Part shown: positions 8,243-17,810 of the stretch, in pieces
Layout: every line of letters begins with the position of its first letter
How positions within the stretch are numbered: the first letter of the stretch is position 1
NCBI GenBank assembly: GCA_017548065.1
Contig: JAFYNQ010000041.1
Coordinates: 1-53,322 of the forward strand
Direction of reading: 5' to 3'
Source of the DNA: Oscillospiraceae bacterium
GTDB lineage: Bacteria; Bacillota; Clostridia; Oscillospirales; Oscillospiraceae
DNA: 53,322 nt
Notes under the pieces: model-generated
What the model saw: only the letters and a program-made list of their open reading frames with translations
Databases searched by the model: none
Told to the model about the DNA's origin: nothing
Made by a program: the position numbers and the translations under genes

Positions 8243-9382
8243 TTATCCTGCGGCTTGGTGCAGGAGGGTTTTGAAAATATCCCAAAAGGTAAGACGGGAA
8301 ACGGAGACTTGGGAAACCAAAGGGATCTGCGCCAGTATTTTATCCCCAGCCTTCACTGTGGCTGTGCCAAGGCGCTGTCCTTTGGACACGGGGGCTGTGA
8401 CAAACGGCTCCAGTGTCAGCTCGGTAGTAACAGAATCCCGCAGAGATTTTTCCAGCAGGACGGGCGTATTTTGGGACGGCACAGCCATCACTGCCTCTTC
8501 TTTTCCCATTTTCACCGCCACACTGCCGTCTGTGACCTCCGGGCGGTAAACGCAGTAGTTGGCAAAGCCGTAATCCAGCATGGATTTGCAGGCAGAAAAC
8601 CGTTTTGCCGACGTCTCCGCCCCCATGACCACGGCAATCAGCTCCGTGCCGTCACGCTCTGCCGCAGAAGACAGACAGTAGCCTGCCCCGGAGGTGAAGC
8701 CGGTTTTCAGTCCCGTACAGCCCTTATAAAACCGCACCATTTTATTGGTATTGGAAAGACCGAAAGTGCCATCCCGCACGGTGTCCATCCAAATGGTGGT
8801 ATATTTTTTAATGTCCGGGTGGTTCACCAGCAGCTCCCGTGACATAAGGGCAATGTCATACGCCGAGATCAGATGGTCCTTTGCCGCCTGGTCATCGTCC
8901 AGCCCGGTGCAGTTGACAAAGTGGGTGTTTTCCATCCCCAGCTCCTTTGCCCGTTTGTTCATCAGCTCCACAAATCCCGCCTCACTGCCGGCAATATGCT
9001 CCGCCATGGCGCAGGCGCAGTCATTGGCAGAGCTGACAGCGATGGATTTGACCATATCCTCCACGGACATCGTCTCCCCTACTTTTAAGTAGATCTGACT
9101 TCCGCCCTTTTCCGCTGCTGTCTCCGATGCGGTGACCGTGTCTGTCATTTTGATCTTCCCGGAATCCACCGCCTCCATAACCAGCAGCAAGGTCATCACC
9201 TTTGTGACACTGGCAGGCGGCAGCGCTGTGTGGGCATCCTTTTCATACAGCACCGTGCCGGTGGCGCTGTCCATAAGCACAGCGCTTTTCCCCTCTATCT
9301 GCAAGTCCACTGCCGCCGCACCAAAGGGCAGCGCAGAAAAAAGCAGCAATACTGCCATAACAAAAGAAACCGTTCGTTTCAT
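8243..9382 (-). CDS. D-alanyl-D-alanine carboxypeptidase (DacA/DacF type, PBP5-like)
   Basis: 379 residues from the ATG at 9382, which has GGAGGGG just upstream. A signal peptide (MKRTVSF, then a hydrophobic stretch ending near AAA) directs it outside. The serine penicillin-binding motifs are SVTK, SAND (SxN) and KTG in LKTGFTS. A C-terminal PBP5-like beta domain ends in an amphipathic stretch (SRLTFWDIFKTLLHQ) that should hold it at the membrane. It trims the terminal D-Ala from peptidoglycan stem peptides. It could be the spore-specific DacF, but sequence alone does not decide this. It ends against a shared terminator. Confidence 0.94.
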   Translation of the reverse strand: MKRTVSFVMAVLLLFSALPFGAAAVDLQIEGKSAVLMDSATGTVLYEKDAHTALPPASVTKVMTLLLVMEAVDSGKIKMTDTVTASETAAEKGGSQIYLKVGETMSVEDMVKSIAVSSANDCACAMAEHIAGSEAGFVELMNKRAKELGMENTHFVNCTGLDDDQAAKDHLISAYDIALMSRELLVNHPDIKKYTTIWMDTVRDGTFGLSNTNKMVRFYKGCTGLKTGFTSGAGYCLSSAAERDGTELIAVVMGAETSAKRFSACKSMLDYGFANYCVYRPEVTDGSVAVKMGKEEAVMAVPSQNTPVLLEKSLRDSVTTELTLEPFVTAPVSKGQRLGTATVKAGDKILAQIPLVSQVSVSRLTFWDIFKTLLHQAAG

Positions 9383-9436
9383 TCTGACCCCTCCTTGAAA
9401 ACAGCCTATGCAGCACGTCCCGGTCGTATGAAAAAA

Positions 9437-9512
9437 CGTGTCATTGCGGTGGCAAAATTCCCGTAAGCAAGGGGATTGCCATGCCTTGCTTTGCAAGGCT
9501 CGCAATGACACG
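9437..9512 (-). repeat. 76 bp palindromic repeat acting as terminator
   Basis: A perfect 12 bp inverted repeat (CGTGTCATTGCG at 9437-9448, CGCAATGACACG at 9501-9512) encloses smaller hairpins, including GCCTTG/CAAGGC and TGGCAA/TTGCCA. Read leftward it is followed by TTTTTTC, so it can end transcription of the gene that stops at 9518. The nested palindrome is MITE- or REP-like. Confidence 0.75.
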
Positions 9513-9517
9513 GATTT

Positions 9518-10666
9518 TTATTTATTGAAAAAGGCTTTGATCTCATTTCTCGTAGCTTTCACGCTGCCCTGGAAGAAGCCGGGCTTGCCGCCGCCTCTGC
9601 CGGAGAGGGCTTCGTTGAGGGACAGTCCCAAAGCTTTCACATCCCCGGACTTGTTCACCAGGGCGAAGCTGTAGCCTTCTCCGTCCTTGCCGGAAAATAC
9701 AGCCGCCGTACCGCCGCAGGAATCTGCGATCTTGTCTGCCAGCTGCCGCACAGTGGCAGAGTCCAGCGCCTCGCCAAAGTAGACCACATCGCCCTTGTCC
9801 CGGAAGGACCGGGCAATGGCATCAAACAGCCGCCGCTCCAGGCTAACCGCACGGAATTTTTCCTCCGAAAATGTCTCGTTCATCCGCTGGGCGGCGCTGC
9901 CGGTCTCCAACAGCTTTGCGGAAAATGCCTGGCTCACCAGCCGGTTTTGCTCAAAAATTTTACCCATGTAAGTAACCGCTCTGCCGCCGCAGATCATTTC
10001 CATACGGACACCCTCGTGGAATTTAATGCAGGACAAGATCTTGATATAGCCGATCTCACCGGTATTTGCCACGTGGACACCGCAGCAGGCGCAGGTGTCA
10101 AAGCCGGGGATCTCCACAATGCGTACCGGCCAGGGCAGCGCCTTTTTGGTTCTGTACTGCACCTGGGGCAGTTCCTCCGGGGAGGGGTAACTGCACAGCA
10201 CCGGCAGGTTCAGAAACACCGCCTCATTGGCCTGCCGCTCAATTTCCGGCAGGATCTCCAGGGGGATGGGGGCATCAAAATCAATGGTCACCACGTCGGA
10301 ACCCATGTGGAAGCCCACGTTATGGCTGCCGAACATTTTATGAATGATGCCGGACACGATATGCTCGCCGGTGTGCTGCTGCATCAGGTCAAACCGCTTC
10401 TCCCAGTCCACACGCCCTTCCACTATGGTATCCACCGCAAGAGGGCTGTCGCACAAATGGAGGACAATGCCCTCCTCTTCCCGTACTGCCAGCACACGGG
10501 CTGTTCCCAAAATGCCGGTATCGTAGTCCTGACCGCCGCCTTCGGGGTAGAAGGCGGTGGCATTCAAGGTCACCCAAAAGCCCTCTTTTGCTTCCCGACA
10601 AGAAGTAACAGTGGAAATAAATTCCCGTCTGTGACAGTTTTCATAGTATAATTTCAAAGTTTCCAT
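9518..10666 (-). CDS. AlaX-type alanyl-tRNA editing protein with DHHA1 domain
   Basis: 382 residues. It resembles the editing half of alanyl-tRNA synthetase. An N-terminal beta-barrel part has YPEGGGQ, the zinc motif HTGEH (about 98-102) and the second zinc motif CACCGVH near 193-199. A DHHA1-like C-terminal region ends in SGRGGGKPGFFQGS. Such proteins hydrolyse mischarged Ser- or Gly-tRNA(Ala) in the cytosol. The longer form with the DHHA1 domain corresponds to AlaX-L. The start at 10666 follows GAGGTG; an ATG four codons upstream overlaps that site. A promoter with 17 nt spacing lies at 10690-10718. Confidence 0.93.
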   Translation of the reverse strand: METLKLYYENCHRREFISTVTSCREAKEGFWVTLNATAFYPEGGGQDYDTGILGTARVLAVREEEGIVLHLCDSPLAVDTIVEGRVDWEKRFDLMQQHTGEHIVSGIIHKMFGSHNVGFHMGSDVVTIDFDAPIPLEILPEIERQANEAVFLNLPVLCSYPSPEELPQVQYRTKKALPWPVRIVEIPGFDTCACCGVHVANTGEIGYIKILSCIKFHEGVRMEMICGGRAVTYMGKIFEQNRLVSQAFSAKLLETGSAAQRMNETFSEEKFRAVSLERRLFDAIARSFRDKGDVVYFGEALDSATVRQLADKIADSCGGTAAVFSGKDGEGYSFALVNKSGDVKALGLSLNEALSGRGGGKPGFFQGSVKATRNEIKAFFNK

Positions 10667-10689
10667 AAGGCACCTCACTTATTTCAAAT

Positions 10690-10718
10690 ATTGTAGCACA
10701 ATACCGCTTTCTTTGCAA
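10690..10718 (-). promoter_or_regulatory. Promoter of the AlaX-type gene
   Basis: Read leftward: TTGCAA (10718-10713), 17 nt spacer, TACAAT (10695-10690), about 24 bp before the start codon. Confidence 0.65.
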
Positions 10719-10826
10719 CGTCATGGGAAGATTGTCCCTGTTTTTTTGAAGCTTGCTTCCTGATTCGTGGTTTTTCTGTGGCCTTTCGGTGTAAACTGGT
10801 AGCACTACCCAATAGGAGGATGCGCC

Positions 10827-11609
10827 ATGCAATGTCAAAAATTGAGAACCTATATGGAAACCGGTAGAGTGGTGTTCCTGCCTGCCAGAACCATTCGTGC
10901 CAATCCGGCACAACCACGGAAAATTTTTCGGGAGGAATCTCTTTCGGAGCTGTCCGAGTCCATCCGTCAGCACGGTGTGCTGCAGCCCATTTCCGTGCGG
11001 CGCATGGGTGTTTACTATGAGCTGATCTCCGGGGAGCGGCGCCTGCGTGCCGCCATACAGGCAGGCCTGTCGGAGATTCCCTGCATCGTCATGCAAATGG
11101 ATGACAGCGAGTCTGCCATGACCGCACTGGTAGAAAATCTCCAGCGGCAGGATCTGGATTATATTGAGCTGGCACGGGGCATCAGCCGTGTAATGGAGGA
11201 ATTTTCCATGAGCCAGGAGCAGGCGGCACGGCTGCTGGGAAAAAGCCAAAGCGCCGTGGCCAACAAGCTGCGGCTGCTGCGGCATTCTGCGCCGGTTCTG
11301 GAGCAGCTGCGAAATCACGAGCTGACAGAGCGCCATGCCCGTGCGCTTTTAAAGCTTCCCACAGAGGAAATGAAGCTGATTGCCATTGAAAACATTGCCA
11401 GGGCAAATATGAGTGTGGCACGGGCAGAGCAGTACATAGCTTCCTTGCTTACAAATCCCACCCAGCGGCCTGCAAAGACGGACATTATCGGTTTCCTGAA
11501 AAATGTGACCCAGGCGCTGTCCCGTTTCCAGCAAAACGGCATCCCGGCCATTTCCGAGCGGAAAGAAACGGAGCATCAGATCGTATTAACCATCACGATA
11601 CCAAAATAA
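10827..11609 (+). CDS. ParB/Spo0J-family protein, probably nucleoid occlusion factor Noc
   Basis: 260 residues. The N-terminal ParB/Srx domain includes NPAQPRK, GERRLRA (the CTP-binding arginine patch of ParB proteins) and ENLQRQDLD. A central helix-turn-helix follows, with MSQEQAARLLGKSQSAVANK, then a C-terminal dimerisation region. Such CTPases load at parS-like or Noc-binding sites and guide chromosome segregation or keep division away from the nucleoid. No parA is adjacent, and the gene is alone on its strand, which fits Noc better than Spo0J. I saw no parS-like 16-mer nearby. The start is preceded by TAGGAGG. Confidence 0.88.
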   Translation: MQCQKLRTYMETGRVVFLPARTIRANPAQPRKIFREESLSELSESIRQHGVLQPISVRRMGVYYELISGERRLRAAIQAGLSEIPCIVMQMDDSESAMTALVENLQRQDLDYIELARGISRVMEEFSMSQEQAARLLGKSQSAVANKLRLLRHSAPVLEQLRNHELTERHARALLKLPTEEMKLIAIENIARANMSVARAEQYIASLLTNPTQRPAKTDIIGFLKNVTQALSRFQQNGIPAISERKETEHQIVLTITIPK

Positions 11610-11610
11610 A

Positions 11611-11632
11611 AGCACCGTCTGACGACGGTGCT
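11611..11632 (-). terminator. Terminator of the nusA-infB-ribF operon
   Basis: AGCACCGTC at 11611-11619 pairs with GACGGTGCT at 11624-11632. Read leftward it is followed by TTTTATTTTGG. The stem touches the ribF stop codon. It also sits just after the rightward ParB gene. Confidence 0.88.
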
Positions 11633-12507
11633 TAAAGAAGCGCTTTTGTTTTTTCGGCGTCTTTTTGGATCTGCTGTTTCAACGCTTCCAGGGAGGGGAA
11701 CTTTTCTTCCGGGCGGAGGAATTTGCGGAACTCCAGGGAGACGGTCTTGCCGTACAAGTCCCCTTCAAAGTCCAGAATCCAGGGCTCTACGGTCACGTGA
11801 TCCCCGTCTACAGTGGGACGCATGCCCACATTGGTCACCGCCTTGTATTTTTTTCCCTCCACATGAATATAGCAGGCATACACACCGAAGGCAGGCTGTA
11901 CCAGCCCCTCCGGCAGCGCCAGGTTTGCGGTGGGAACGCCGATGGTGCGTCCCAGCTGCTTGCCGGCGATCACCTGCCCGGTCAGCACATGGGCATGACC
12001 CAGGTAGCGGTTTGCCTCTTCCACGTCACCCACAGCCAAAAGGCTGCGGATATGGGTGGAGGAAACACGGACACCGTCCAGCTCCTGCTGGGGTACGATG
12101 GCGCAGGGCAAGCTGCGACTTTCACAAAAGCCCTGCAGCTTTCGGGCCGTACCGTCGCCACCTGCGCCGAAGCGAAAATCGCTGCCGCACACAAAGCCGG
12201 CGGCACCCTGCTCCACCAGGTCAGTTAAAAACACAGACCAGTGGGTGGTCATCAGCTTCTTGTCAAAGGGCAGTGCGATCACAGAATCCATGCCGCAGCC
12301 GTACAGCAGCTGCGCACGCTGCTCCACGGTGTTGATCAGTTCCGGTGTCTTGCCGGACACAAGGCCGTCGGGGTGGGTGGCAAAGGTCACCACACCGGCA
12401 CGGCAATTATTCTCTTTTGCCAGTGTCAGGCAGGCACGCAGCAGCGCCTGGTGACCCAGATGTACCCCGTCAAAGAAGCCCAGGGCATAGATGCATTTTT
12501 CTTTCAT
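11632..12507 (-). CDS. ribF: Bifunctional riboflavin kinase/FAD synthetase RibF
   Basis: 291 residues, normal for the family. The N-terminal FAD synthetase (nucleotidyltransferase) domain has GFFDGVHLGHQ. The C-terminal riboflavin kinase domain has GVPTANLALP and FGVYAC. It makes FMN and then FAD in the cytosol. It is the last gene of the rimP-nusA-infB operon, 2 bp downstream of truB, a common truB-ribF pairing in Firmicutes. A short GTGGGA precedes the ATG. Confidence 0.97.
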   Translation of the reverse strand: MKEKCIYALGFFDGVHLGHQALLRACLTLAKENNCRAGVVTFATHPDGLVSGKTPELINTVEQRAQLLYGCGMDSVIALPFDKKLMTTHWSVFLTDLVEQGAAGFVCGSDFRFGAGGDGTARKLQGFCESRSLPCAIVPQQELDGVRVSSTHIRSLLAVGDVEEANRYLGHAHVLTGQVIAGKQLGRTIGVPTANLALPEGLVQPAFGVYACYIHVEGKKYKAVTNVGMRPTVDGDHVTVEPWILDFEGDLYGKTVSLEFRKFLRPEEKFPSLEALKQQIQKDAEKTKALL

Positions 12508-12509
12508 AG

Positions 12510-13373
12510 TTATCCCACTTCAAAGAAGCTTTTAATGGTTGACATAACATTTTCCTCTACCTTGGCAAGCATGAGGAAATTTCCTTCCCCGTCATAGGCA
12601 CGGTAAGTGCCGTCGGGAAGCGCAATGGTAAAGCTGTTTCCGTTACGGCAGCGCAGCGCCTGCTTTTCCGTAAGGGTGACTGCCGTATACTCTGTGAACA
12701 TGGTGTCCACCGGGCGCAGGAAGCGCTCCGGGTCGGCAGCTTCCACCAGCTGCTGCAGCGGCACTGCCTCCGCAATGGAATAAGCGCCGGCAGCTGTTCT
12801 GCGAAGGGACTCCATGCAGCCGCCACAGCCCAGCGCCGCACCGATGTCTTTGCACAAGGTGCGGATATAAGTACCCTTGGAGCAGCGCACACGAAGCGTT
12901 GCCTTCACACCGTCAAAGGACAGCAGCGTCAGCTGATGAATGGTCACGGGACGGGGCTTGCGCTCCACCTCTTTGCCCTTCCGGGCCAGGTCGCACAGCT
13001 TTTGTCCGCCGATCTTAATGGCCGAATACATAGGAGGGGTCTGAAAAATATCTCCACGGAAATTTTCCAGGGCTGCCTCCAGGTCAGCCTCTGTCACCGC
13101 CACCGGAGACTCTGTCAGCACGGTGCCGGTGATATCCTCGGTGGTTGTGGTAATGCCCAGGCGCAAAACCGTTTCGTAGGTCTTTTCCGCATACTCAAAG
13201 AACTCCACGCCACGGGTGGCACGTCCCACAAACACCGGCAGCACGCCGGTGGCCATAGGGTCTAAGGTACCGCCGTGCCCGATGCGCTTTGTGTGCAGCA
13301 CACCACGGAGCTTGCTGACCACGTCCTGGCTCGTCCAGTCCATAGGCTTGTCTATAATTACAATTCCGTTCAT
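12510..13373 (-). CDS. truB: tRNA pseudouridine(55) synthase TruB
   Basis: 287 residues. It isomerises U55 in the T-loop of tRNAs. The motif GHGGTLDPMATGVL holds the catalytic Asp38, and KGTYIRTL further on is the conserved RNA-binding/active-site motif. The C-terminal part resembles a short PUA-like domain. It lies 11 bp after nrnA and just before ribF in the same operon. Confidence 0.97.
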   Translation of the reverse strand: MNGIVIIDKPMDWTSQDVVSKLRGVLHTKRIGHGGTLDPMATGVLPVFVGRATRGVEFFEYAEKTYETVLRLGITTTTEDITGTVLTESPVAVTEADLEAALENFRGDIFQTPPMYSAIKIGGQKLCDLARKGKEVERKPRPVTIHQLTLLSFDGVKATLRVRCSKGTYIRTLCKDIGAALGCGGCMESLRRTAAGAYSIAEAVPLQQLVEAADPERFLRPVDTMFTEYTAVTLTEKQALRCRNGNSFTIALPDGTYRAYDGEGNFLMLAKVEENVMSTIKSFFEVG

Positions 13374-13384
13374 ACTTTCACCGC

Positions 13385-14332
13385 TTACAGTTTGGGCATG
13401 GCATTAATGACCGCCTCCACCGCTTCCTCCATGGTCATATCCATGCTGGCACCGGCAGCGCCACGGTGACCGCCACCGCCAAAGACGGCGCAGACAGCGC
13501 TGGCATCGTACTCGGGAAGAGCACGGACAGACAGCTTCACAATGCCGTCCTCCTGCTGCCGCAGCGTTGCGGCGATCTTCACACCCTCAATGGACCGGGG
13601 GAAGCCGGAGATGTTCTCCATATCGTCCTCCGACAGCTCCATTGCCTTTTCCACCGCCAGGGGAAGGGCGCAAATGGCAATTTTGCCATCTGCCAAAAAC
13701 TGCAGATGCTCAATGATCCAGCCCTGAAGCTTCAAACGCTTCAGGGAATTTGTTTCAAACAGCGCCTGATTCAGCATGGGCAGATCCTTGCTCACCGCTG
13801 CGCAGGCTGCCGCCACCTCAAAGGTGCGGCTCTGGGTGTTGGCATAGCGGAAGCAGCCGGTATCTGTGGAGATAGCTGTATAAAGGGCATTTGCCATGGG
13901 GTTATCCAGGTGGACACCCATTTCTGTCATAATATCATAGATGATCTGTCCGCAGGCTGCTGCCTGGGGATCCACCAGTTCAAAATCCGTAAAGCTTTCG
14001 CTGGAACGGTGGTGGTCAATACGCAGGTCAATGTGACCCAGCAGGTGGGAAAATGCTGCCGGCAGCATGCCGGGGGAAGCCACATCCACAGAAATAACCA
14101 CGTCTCCCGGCTGGGCGGCAGGCTTGGAGATTCCCTCCAGCAGATGGGCATACTTTACCGTCACCTCAGGATTGTAGAGAACATGGGCAGACTTACCGAT
14201 GCTGCGCAGCGCACGGCACAGCGCAGCGGCACTGCCCAACGTATCACCGTCGGGACGGCGGTGTGTCACAATGGCAAAGCCGTTGCGACCCAAAAGATAG
14301 GCGGCGGTTTCAGCTCTCGTCAGACTCCTCAT
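13385..14332 (-). CDS. nrnA: DHH-family phosphoesterase, NrnA-like nanoRNase/pAp phosphatase
   Basis: 315 residues. The DHH motifs are in order: THRRPDGDTLGS, SVDVASPG, RIDHHRS (the DHH itself) and the C-terminal DHHA1 motif GGGGHRGAAGAS. NrnA degrades short oligoribonucleotides and 3'-phosphoadenosine 5'-phosphate, replacing Orn in Firmicutes. Its start overlaps the end of rbfA by 23 bp, which suggests translational coupling. The position between rbfA and truB is the usual one in Clostridia. Confidence 0.95.
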   Translation of the reverse strand: MRSLTRAETAAYLLGRNGFAIVTHRRPDGDTLGSAAALCRALRSIGKSAHVLYNPEVTVKYAHLLEGISKPAAQPGDVVISVDVASPGMLPAAFSHLLGHIDLRIDHHRSSESFTDFELVDPQAAACGQIIYDIMTEMGVHLDNPMANALYTAISTDTGCFRYANTQSRTFEVAAACAAVSKDLPMLNQALFETNSLKRLKLQGWIIEHLQFLADGKIAICALPLAVEKAMELSEDDMENISGFPRSIEGVKIAATLRQQEDGIVKLSVRALPEYDASAVCAVFGGGGHRGAAGASMDMTMEEAVEAVINAMPKL

Positions 14333-14678
14333 CGTTTTTTACCTCTAAAGAATTGATAAGCTTCAGCATTTTTGCGCCATAGGTAATGGAATCGTCTGCT
14401 TCCCACACCAGCTCCGGTGTGTAACGCAGCTGCAGGCTTCTGCCCAGCTCACGGCGCAGGTAGCCACCGGCGGACTTCAAGCCCTTCAGGGCATCCGCTG
14501 CACGCTCTTCCTGCAGGAAGCTGACGAAAATTTTTGCATAACGCAGGTCAGGTGTTGCCTCCACATGGGTAATGGAGATCATGGTGTCCTGCACTCTGGG
14601 ATCTTTCAAATTGCGGATCAAAGAGGACAGCTCCTTCTGGATCTCCTCATTGATACGTCCAATACGATTGGATGCCAT
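14310..14678 (-). CDS. rbfA: Ribosome-binding factor A
   Basis: 122 residues, a single KH-like domain. It starts SNRIGRINEEIQKELSSLIR and contains DPRVQDTMISITHVE, both typical of RbfA, which helps mature the 30S subunit and 16S rRNA 5' end. The C-terminus is acidic (DEESDES). AAGGAGG precedes the ATG. It follows infB after a 75 bp gap and overlaps nrnA. Confidence 0.97.
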   Translation of the reverse strand: MASNRIGRINEEIQKELSSLIRNLKDPRVQDTMISITHVEATPDLRYAKIFVSFLQEERAADALKGLKSAGGYLRRELGRSLQLRYTPELVWEADDSITYGAKMLKLINSLEVKNDEESDES

Positions 14679-14753
14679 GTTATAGCCTCCTTATATGGTA
14701 GATTTCAAATATTGTGGGAACAGCCGTGCCGGGGCGCGGCACGGCTGATGGTT

Positions 14754-17084
14754 TTATCGCTTGACCTCTTCCATGACGAAGCACTCGAAGACGTCGCCTT
14801 CCTTGATGTCATTGAAGTTCAGGATGCTCATGCCGCACTCGTAGCCGGCGGTGACTTCCTTGGCAGCGTCCTTGAAGCGCTGCAGAGAGCCAACCTCGCC
14901 CTCGTGAATAACAATGTTATCACGCAGCACACGCACCTGGGCAGCACGGGTAACCTTGCCGTCCTTGACCATACAACCGGCAATGGTGCCCACAGAGGAG
15001 ACCTTGTAGGTCATACGCACCTCGGCATGACCGATGACCACCTCTTCAAAGGTGGGTGCCAGCATACCCTTCATAGCAGCCTCAATCTCGTTGATGGCAT
15101 CATAGATGACACGGTAGAAGCGCATATCCACAGCGGTACGCTGTGCGCTTGCCTGGGCGCCGGAGTCGGGACGGACGTTAAAGCCGACAATGATCGCACC
15201 TGCGGTGGATGCCAGCAGAATATCGGACTCGTTGATCGCGCCGACACCGGTGTGGATCACACGGACACGAACCTCCTCATTGGAGATCTTCTCCAGGGAT
15301 GCCTTCACAGCTTCTGCAGAACCCTGCACGTCAGCCTTAACGATCAGAGGCAGTTCCTTCATTTCGCCCTCCTGCATCTTGGCAAAGAGGTTATCCAGAG
15401 TGACCTTCTGCATAGCGTTGGCTGCATCGTCCTTCATCTTCTGCTTACGCTGCTCCACCAGCTCACGAGCCATACGCTCGTCGGTAACGGCGTTGAACTC
15501 GTCACCGGGTGCGGGAACCTCTGCAAGGCCGGTGATCTCCACGGGCACAGAGGGACCGGCAGTCTTCACGCTGCGACCCTTATCATTGGTCATAACACGG
15601 ACACGACCCACAGCGGTACCGGCAATGACGATATCGCCCTGGTTCAGTGTGCCGTTCTGCACCAGCAGTGTTGCAATGGGGCCACGGTTCTTGTCCAGTC
15701 TTGCTTCAATAACCGTACCCTTTGCACGGCGGTTGGGGTTGGCCTTCAGCTCCTGCACCTCGGCAGTGAGGATGACCATTTCCAGCAGCTCATCCAGACC
15801 CATGCCGGTCTTTGCGGAAATGGGAACGATGATGGTCTCGCCGCCCCACTCCTCGGGGATCAGCTCATGCTCGGTCAGCTGCTGCTTGATGCGGTCGGGG
15901 TTTGCCTCGGGCTTATCCATCTTGTTGATGGCAACAATGATGGGCACTTCGGCAGCCTTGGCATGGTTGATGGACTCAATGGTCTGGGGCATGATGCCGT
16001 CATCGGCAGCAACCACCAGAATGGCGATATCGGTGCTCTTGGCGCCACGGGCACGCATAGAGGTAAAGGCAGCGTGACCGGGGGTATCCAGGAAGGTGAC
16101 CATATTGCCGTTTACGTCCACAGTGTAAGCACCGATGTGCTGGGTAATGCCGCCTGCCTCGCCCTTGGTGACAGAGGTCTTACGGATGGCGTCCAGGGTA
16201 GATGTCTTGCCGTGGTCAACGTGACCCATGACAACCACAACGGGCGCACGGGTGACCAGCTCTTCATCGGTATCCACGTGATCGTCAATGATCCGCTCCT
16301 CAATGGTAACGGTGACCTCACGCTCCACCTTGCAGCCCATTTCCACAGCCACAAACTCTGCAGTGTCGCTGTCAATGACCTGGTTGATACCTGCCATAAC
16401 GCCGTTGGTCATGAGGCACTTGATGACCTCACCGGCAGTCTTCTTCATACGGGAAGCCAGCTCGCCGACGGTAATCTCGTCGGGGATCTTGACGGTAACG
16501 GGTGCCTTACGGGCAACCTCCATCTGCAGGCGACGCATCTTCTCCTGCTCCTCGTTACGAGCCTTGTTGCCACGGAACTTGTTGTCCTTGCGGTTCTGCT
16601 GACCCTTCTTACCGAACTTCTGCTTACCGCCCTGGTAATCCTGCACACGCTCGGAAACCAGGTTGTCCACATCGTCAAAACGGCTGGTGTTCACCTGCAC
16701 AGCAGAGGTGTCCACAACACGGCGCTCACGCTTACGCTCCGGCTCCTTGGGAGCAGCGGGCTTTTCAGGTTTCTTCTCCTGCTTGGGCTCTGCCTTGGGA
16801 GCAGCAGTCTTTTCAGCCTTCTTCTCTTCCTTGGGTTCTGCCTTGGGGGCTTCCTCCTGCTTCTTCTCCTCTGCCTTGGCAGCTGCCGCAGCAAAGACCA
16901 CCTCAATGGACTCGATCTGGTGGGTCTGGGTGATATAATCAAAAATCACATTCAGCTCTTCATCCGTCAAAACCTGGGTGTTGGACTTGGGCTTCTCAAA
17001 AAACTTCTCCATGATCGCACTGATCTCCTTGGTAGACATACCAAAGTCAGTTGCGACCTCCTTCAAACGATACTTCATACTCAT
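14754..17084 (-). CDS. infB: Translation initiation factor IF-2
   Basis: 776 residues. An N-terminal IF2_N domain ([17 protein letters not shown]) is followed by a low-complexity Lys/Glu/Ala/Pro linker (about 70-130) and a second IF2_N-like part. The GTPase domain has G1 [10 protein letters not shown]3 DTPGH and G4 NKMD, and the C-terminal domains bind fMet-tRNA. It brings initiator tRNA to the 30S subunit. AGGAGGTG lies just upstream of the ATG. It follows ylxQ closely in the operon. Confidence 0.98.
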   Translation of the reverse strand: MSMKYRLKEVATDFGMSTKEISAIMEKFFEKPKSNTQVLTDEELNVIFDYITQTHQIESIEVVFAAAAAKAEEKKQEEAPKAEPKEEKKAEKTAAPKAEPKQEKKPEKPAAPKEPERKRERRVVDTSAVQVNTSRFDDVDNLVSERVQDYQGGKQKFGKKGQQNRKDNKFRGNKARNEEQEKMRRLQMEVARKAPVTVKIPDEITVGELASRMKKTAGEVIKCLMTNGVMAGINQVIDSDTAEFVAVEMGCKVEREVTVTIEERIIDDHVDTDEELVTRAPVVVVMGHVDHGKTSTLDAIRKTSVTKGEAGGITQHIGAYTVDVNGNMVTFLDTPGHAAFTSMRARGAKSTDIAILVVAADDGIMPQTIESINHAKAAEVPIIVAINKMDKPEANPDRIKQQLTEHELIPEEWGGETIIVPISAKTGMGLDELLEMVILTAEVQELKANPNRRAKGTVIEARLDKNRGPIATLLVQNGTLNQGDIVIAGTAVGRVRVMTNDKGRSVKTAGPSVPVEITGLAEVPAPGDEFNAVTDERMARELVEQRKQKMKDDAANAMQKVTLDNLFAKMQEGEMKELPLIVKADVQGSAEAVKASLEKISNEEVRVRVIHTGVGAINESDILLASTAGAIIVGFNVRPDSGAQASAQRTAVDMRFYRVIYDAINEIEAAMKGMLAPTFEEVVIGHAEVRMTYKVSSVGTIAGCMVKDGKVTRAAQVRVLRDNIVIHEGEVGSLQRFKDAAKEVTAGYECGMSILNFNDIKEGDVFECFVMEEVKR

Positions 17085-17101
17085 TCAAGCACCTCCTGTG
17101 A

Positions 17102-17524
17102 TTAGTTACGCTTGGTACGGCCAAAACGCTTATTCCGCTGATGCGCCTTTTCCTCGGTCTGCCGCTGACGGATCCTCTGGGTACGCTTGTCCAGGTTCTC
17201 CATCACCTCACCGTAGGCTTCAGGATCATTCAGCGCCTTCAAAAAGGCAAGGGCCATTGCCGGGTCTGTCATGGCTGCGATGGCAAGGCTTGTTCTGCCC
17301 ACTGCCATGCCCATGTCATCCTTGGTAAAGGGGATCTTCACGCACTGCTGATTGGTGCCTGCCACAAAGCTTTTGGCTCTGCGCCAGGTGTGATCGGATG
17401 CATCCGATGCCACGATCACCAGTCTTGCCTTCTGGGCTCTTGCCGCACCGCCTACGGGCTCTTCGCCCAGCTCAATGCGACCGGCCTTTCTTGCCAGTGC
17501 CAGATAATTGAGCGCTTTATCCAT
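17102..17524 (-). CDS. L7Ae-family RNA-binding protein YlxQ
   Basis: 140 residues. The start MDKALNYLALARKAGRIELG and the VIVASDASDHT segment match the L7Ae/L30e/YlxQ family, which binds kink-turn RNA. The C-terminus is a basic tail (QRNKRFGRTKRN). The start at 17524 is chosen because AATGGAGG precedes it; longer in-frame starts lie inside ylxR. It overlaps the ylxR stop by 8 bp. The exact target RNA is not known. Confidence 0.93.
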   Translation of the reverse strand: MDKALNYLALARKAGRIELGEEPVGGAARAQKARLVIVASDASDHTWRRAKSFVAGTNQQCVKIPFTKDDMGMAVGRTSLAIAAMTDPAMALAFLKALNDPEAYGEVMENLDKRTQRIRQRQTEEKAHQRNKRFGRTKRN

Positions 17525-17789
17525 TGGTGCCATCCTCCATTTCCTTTTCCAGGCGGTCATAGACCTCATCGGGGATAGGAACCTCCAGGCTGCGCTCCAG
17601 GCTCTTTGCCTTCCGGGCACGCTTCAGGCAATCTGCCAGGGGGCAGATATATGCGCCACGTCCGTTCAGCTTGCCGCTGAAATCCAGACTGACGGTGCCG
17701 TCGGTACCACGGACGACCCGGATCATTTCCTTCTTTGCCTTTCGCTCACGGCAGCCCATGCACTGCCGCTGAGGGATCTTCTTTTGCAT
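17517..17789 (-). CDS. YlxR/RnpM family RNA-binding protein
   Basis: 90 residues. The family motifs QRQCMGCRERKAKKEMIRVV and GRGAYICPLADCL are both present. YlxR (DUF448) proteins bind RNA, and in Bacillus a member has been reported to modulate RNase P. Its place between nusA and ylxQ is the standard Firmicutes arrangement. AGGAGG lies upstream of the ATG. Confidence 0.96.
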   Translation of the reverse strand: MQKKIPQRQCMGCRERKAKKEMIRVVRGTDGTVSLDFSGKLNGRGAYICPLADCLKRARKAKSLERSLEVPIPDEVYDRLEKEMEDGTNG

Positions 17790-17810
17790 AAGACTACCTC
17801 CTTGTGTTGG

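Noticed and set aside
14565-17105. 846-codon open frame antisense to infB and rbfA
   Set aside because: It is the codon-bias shadow of IF-2. Its translation is rich in His, Leu and Gly, with no family motif or ribosome binding site.
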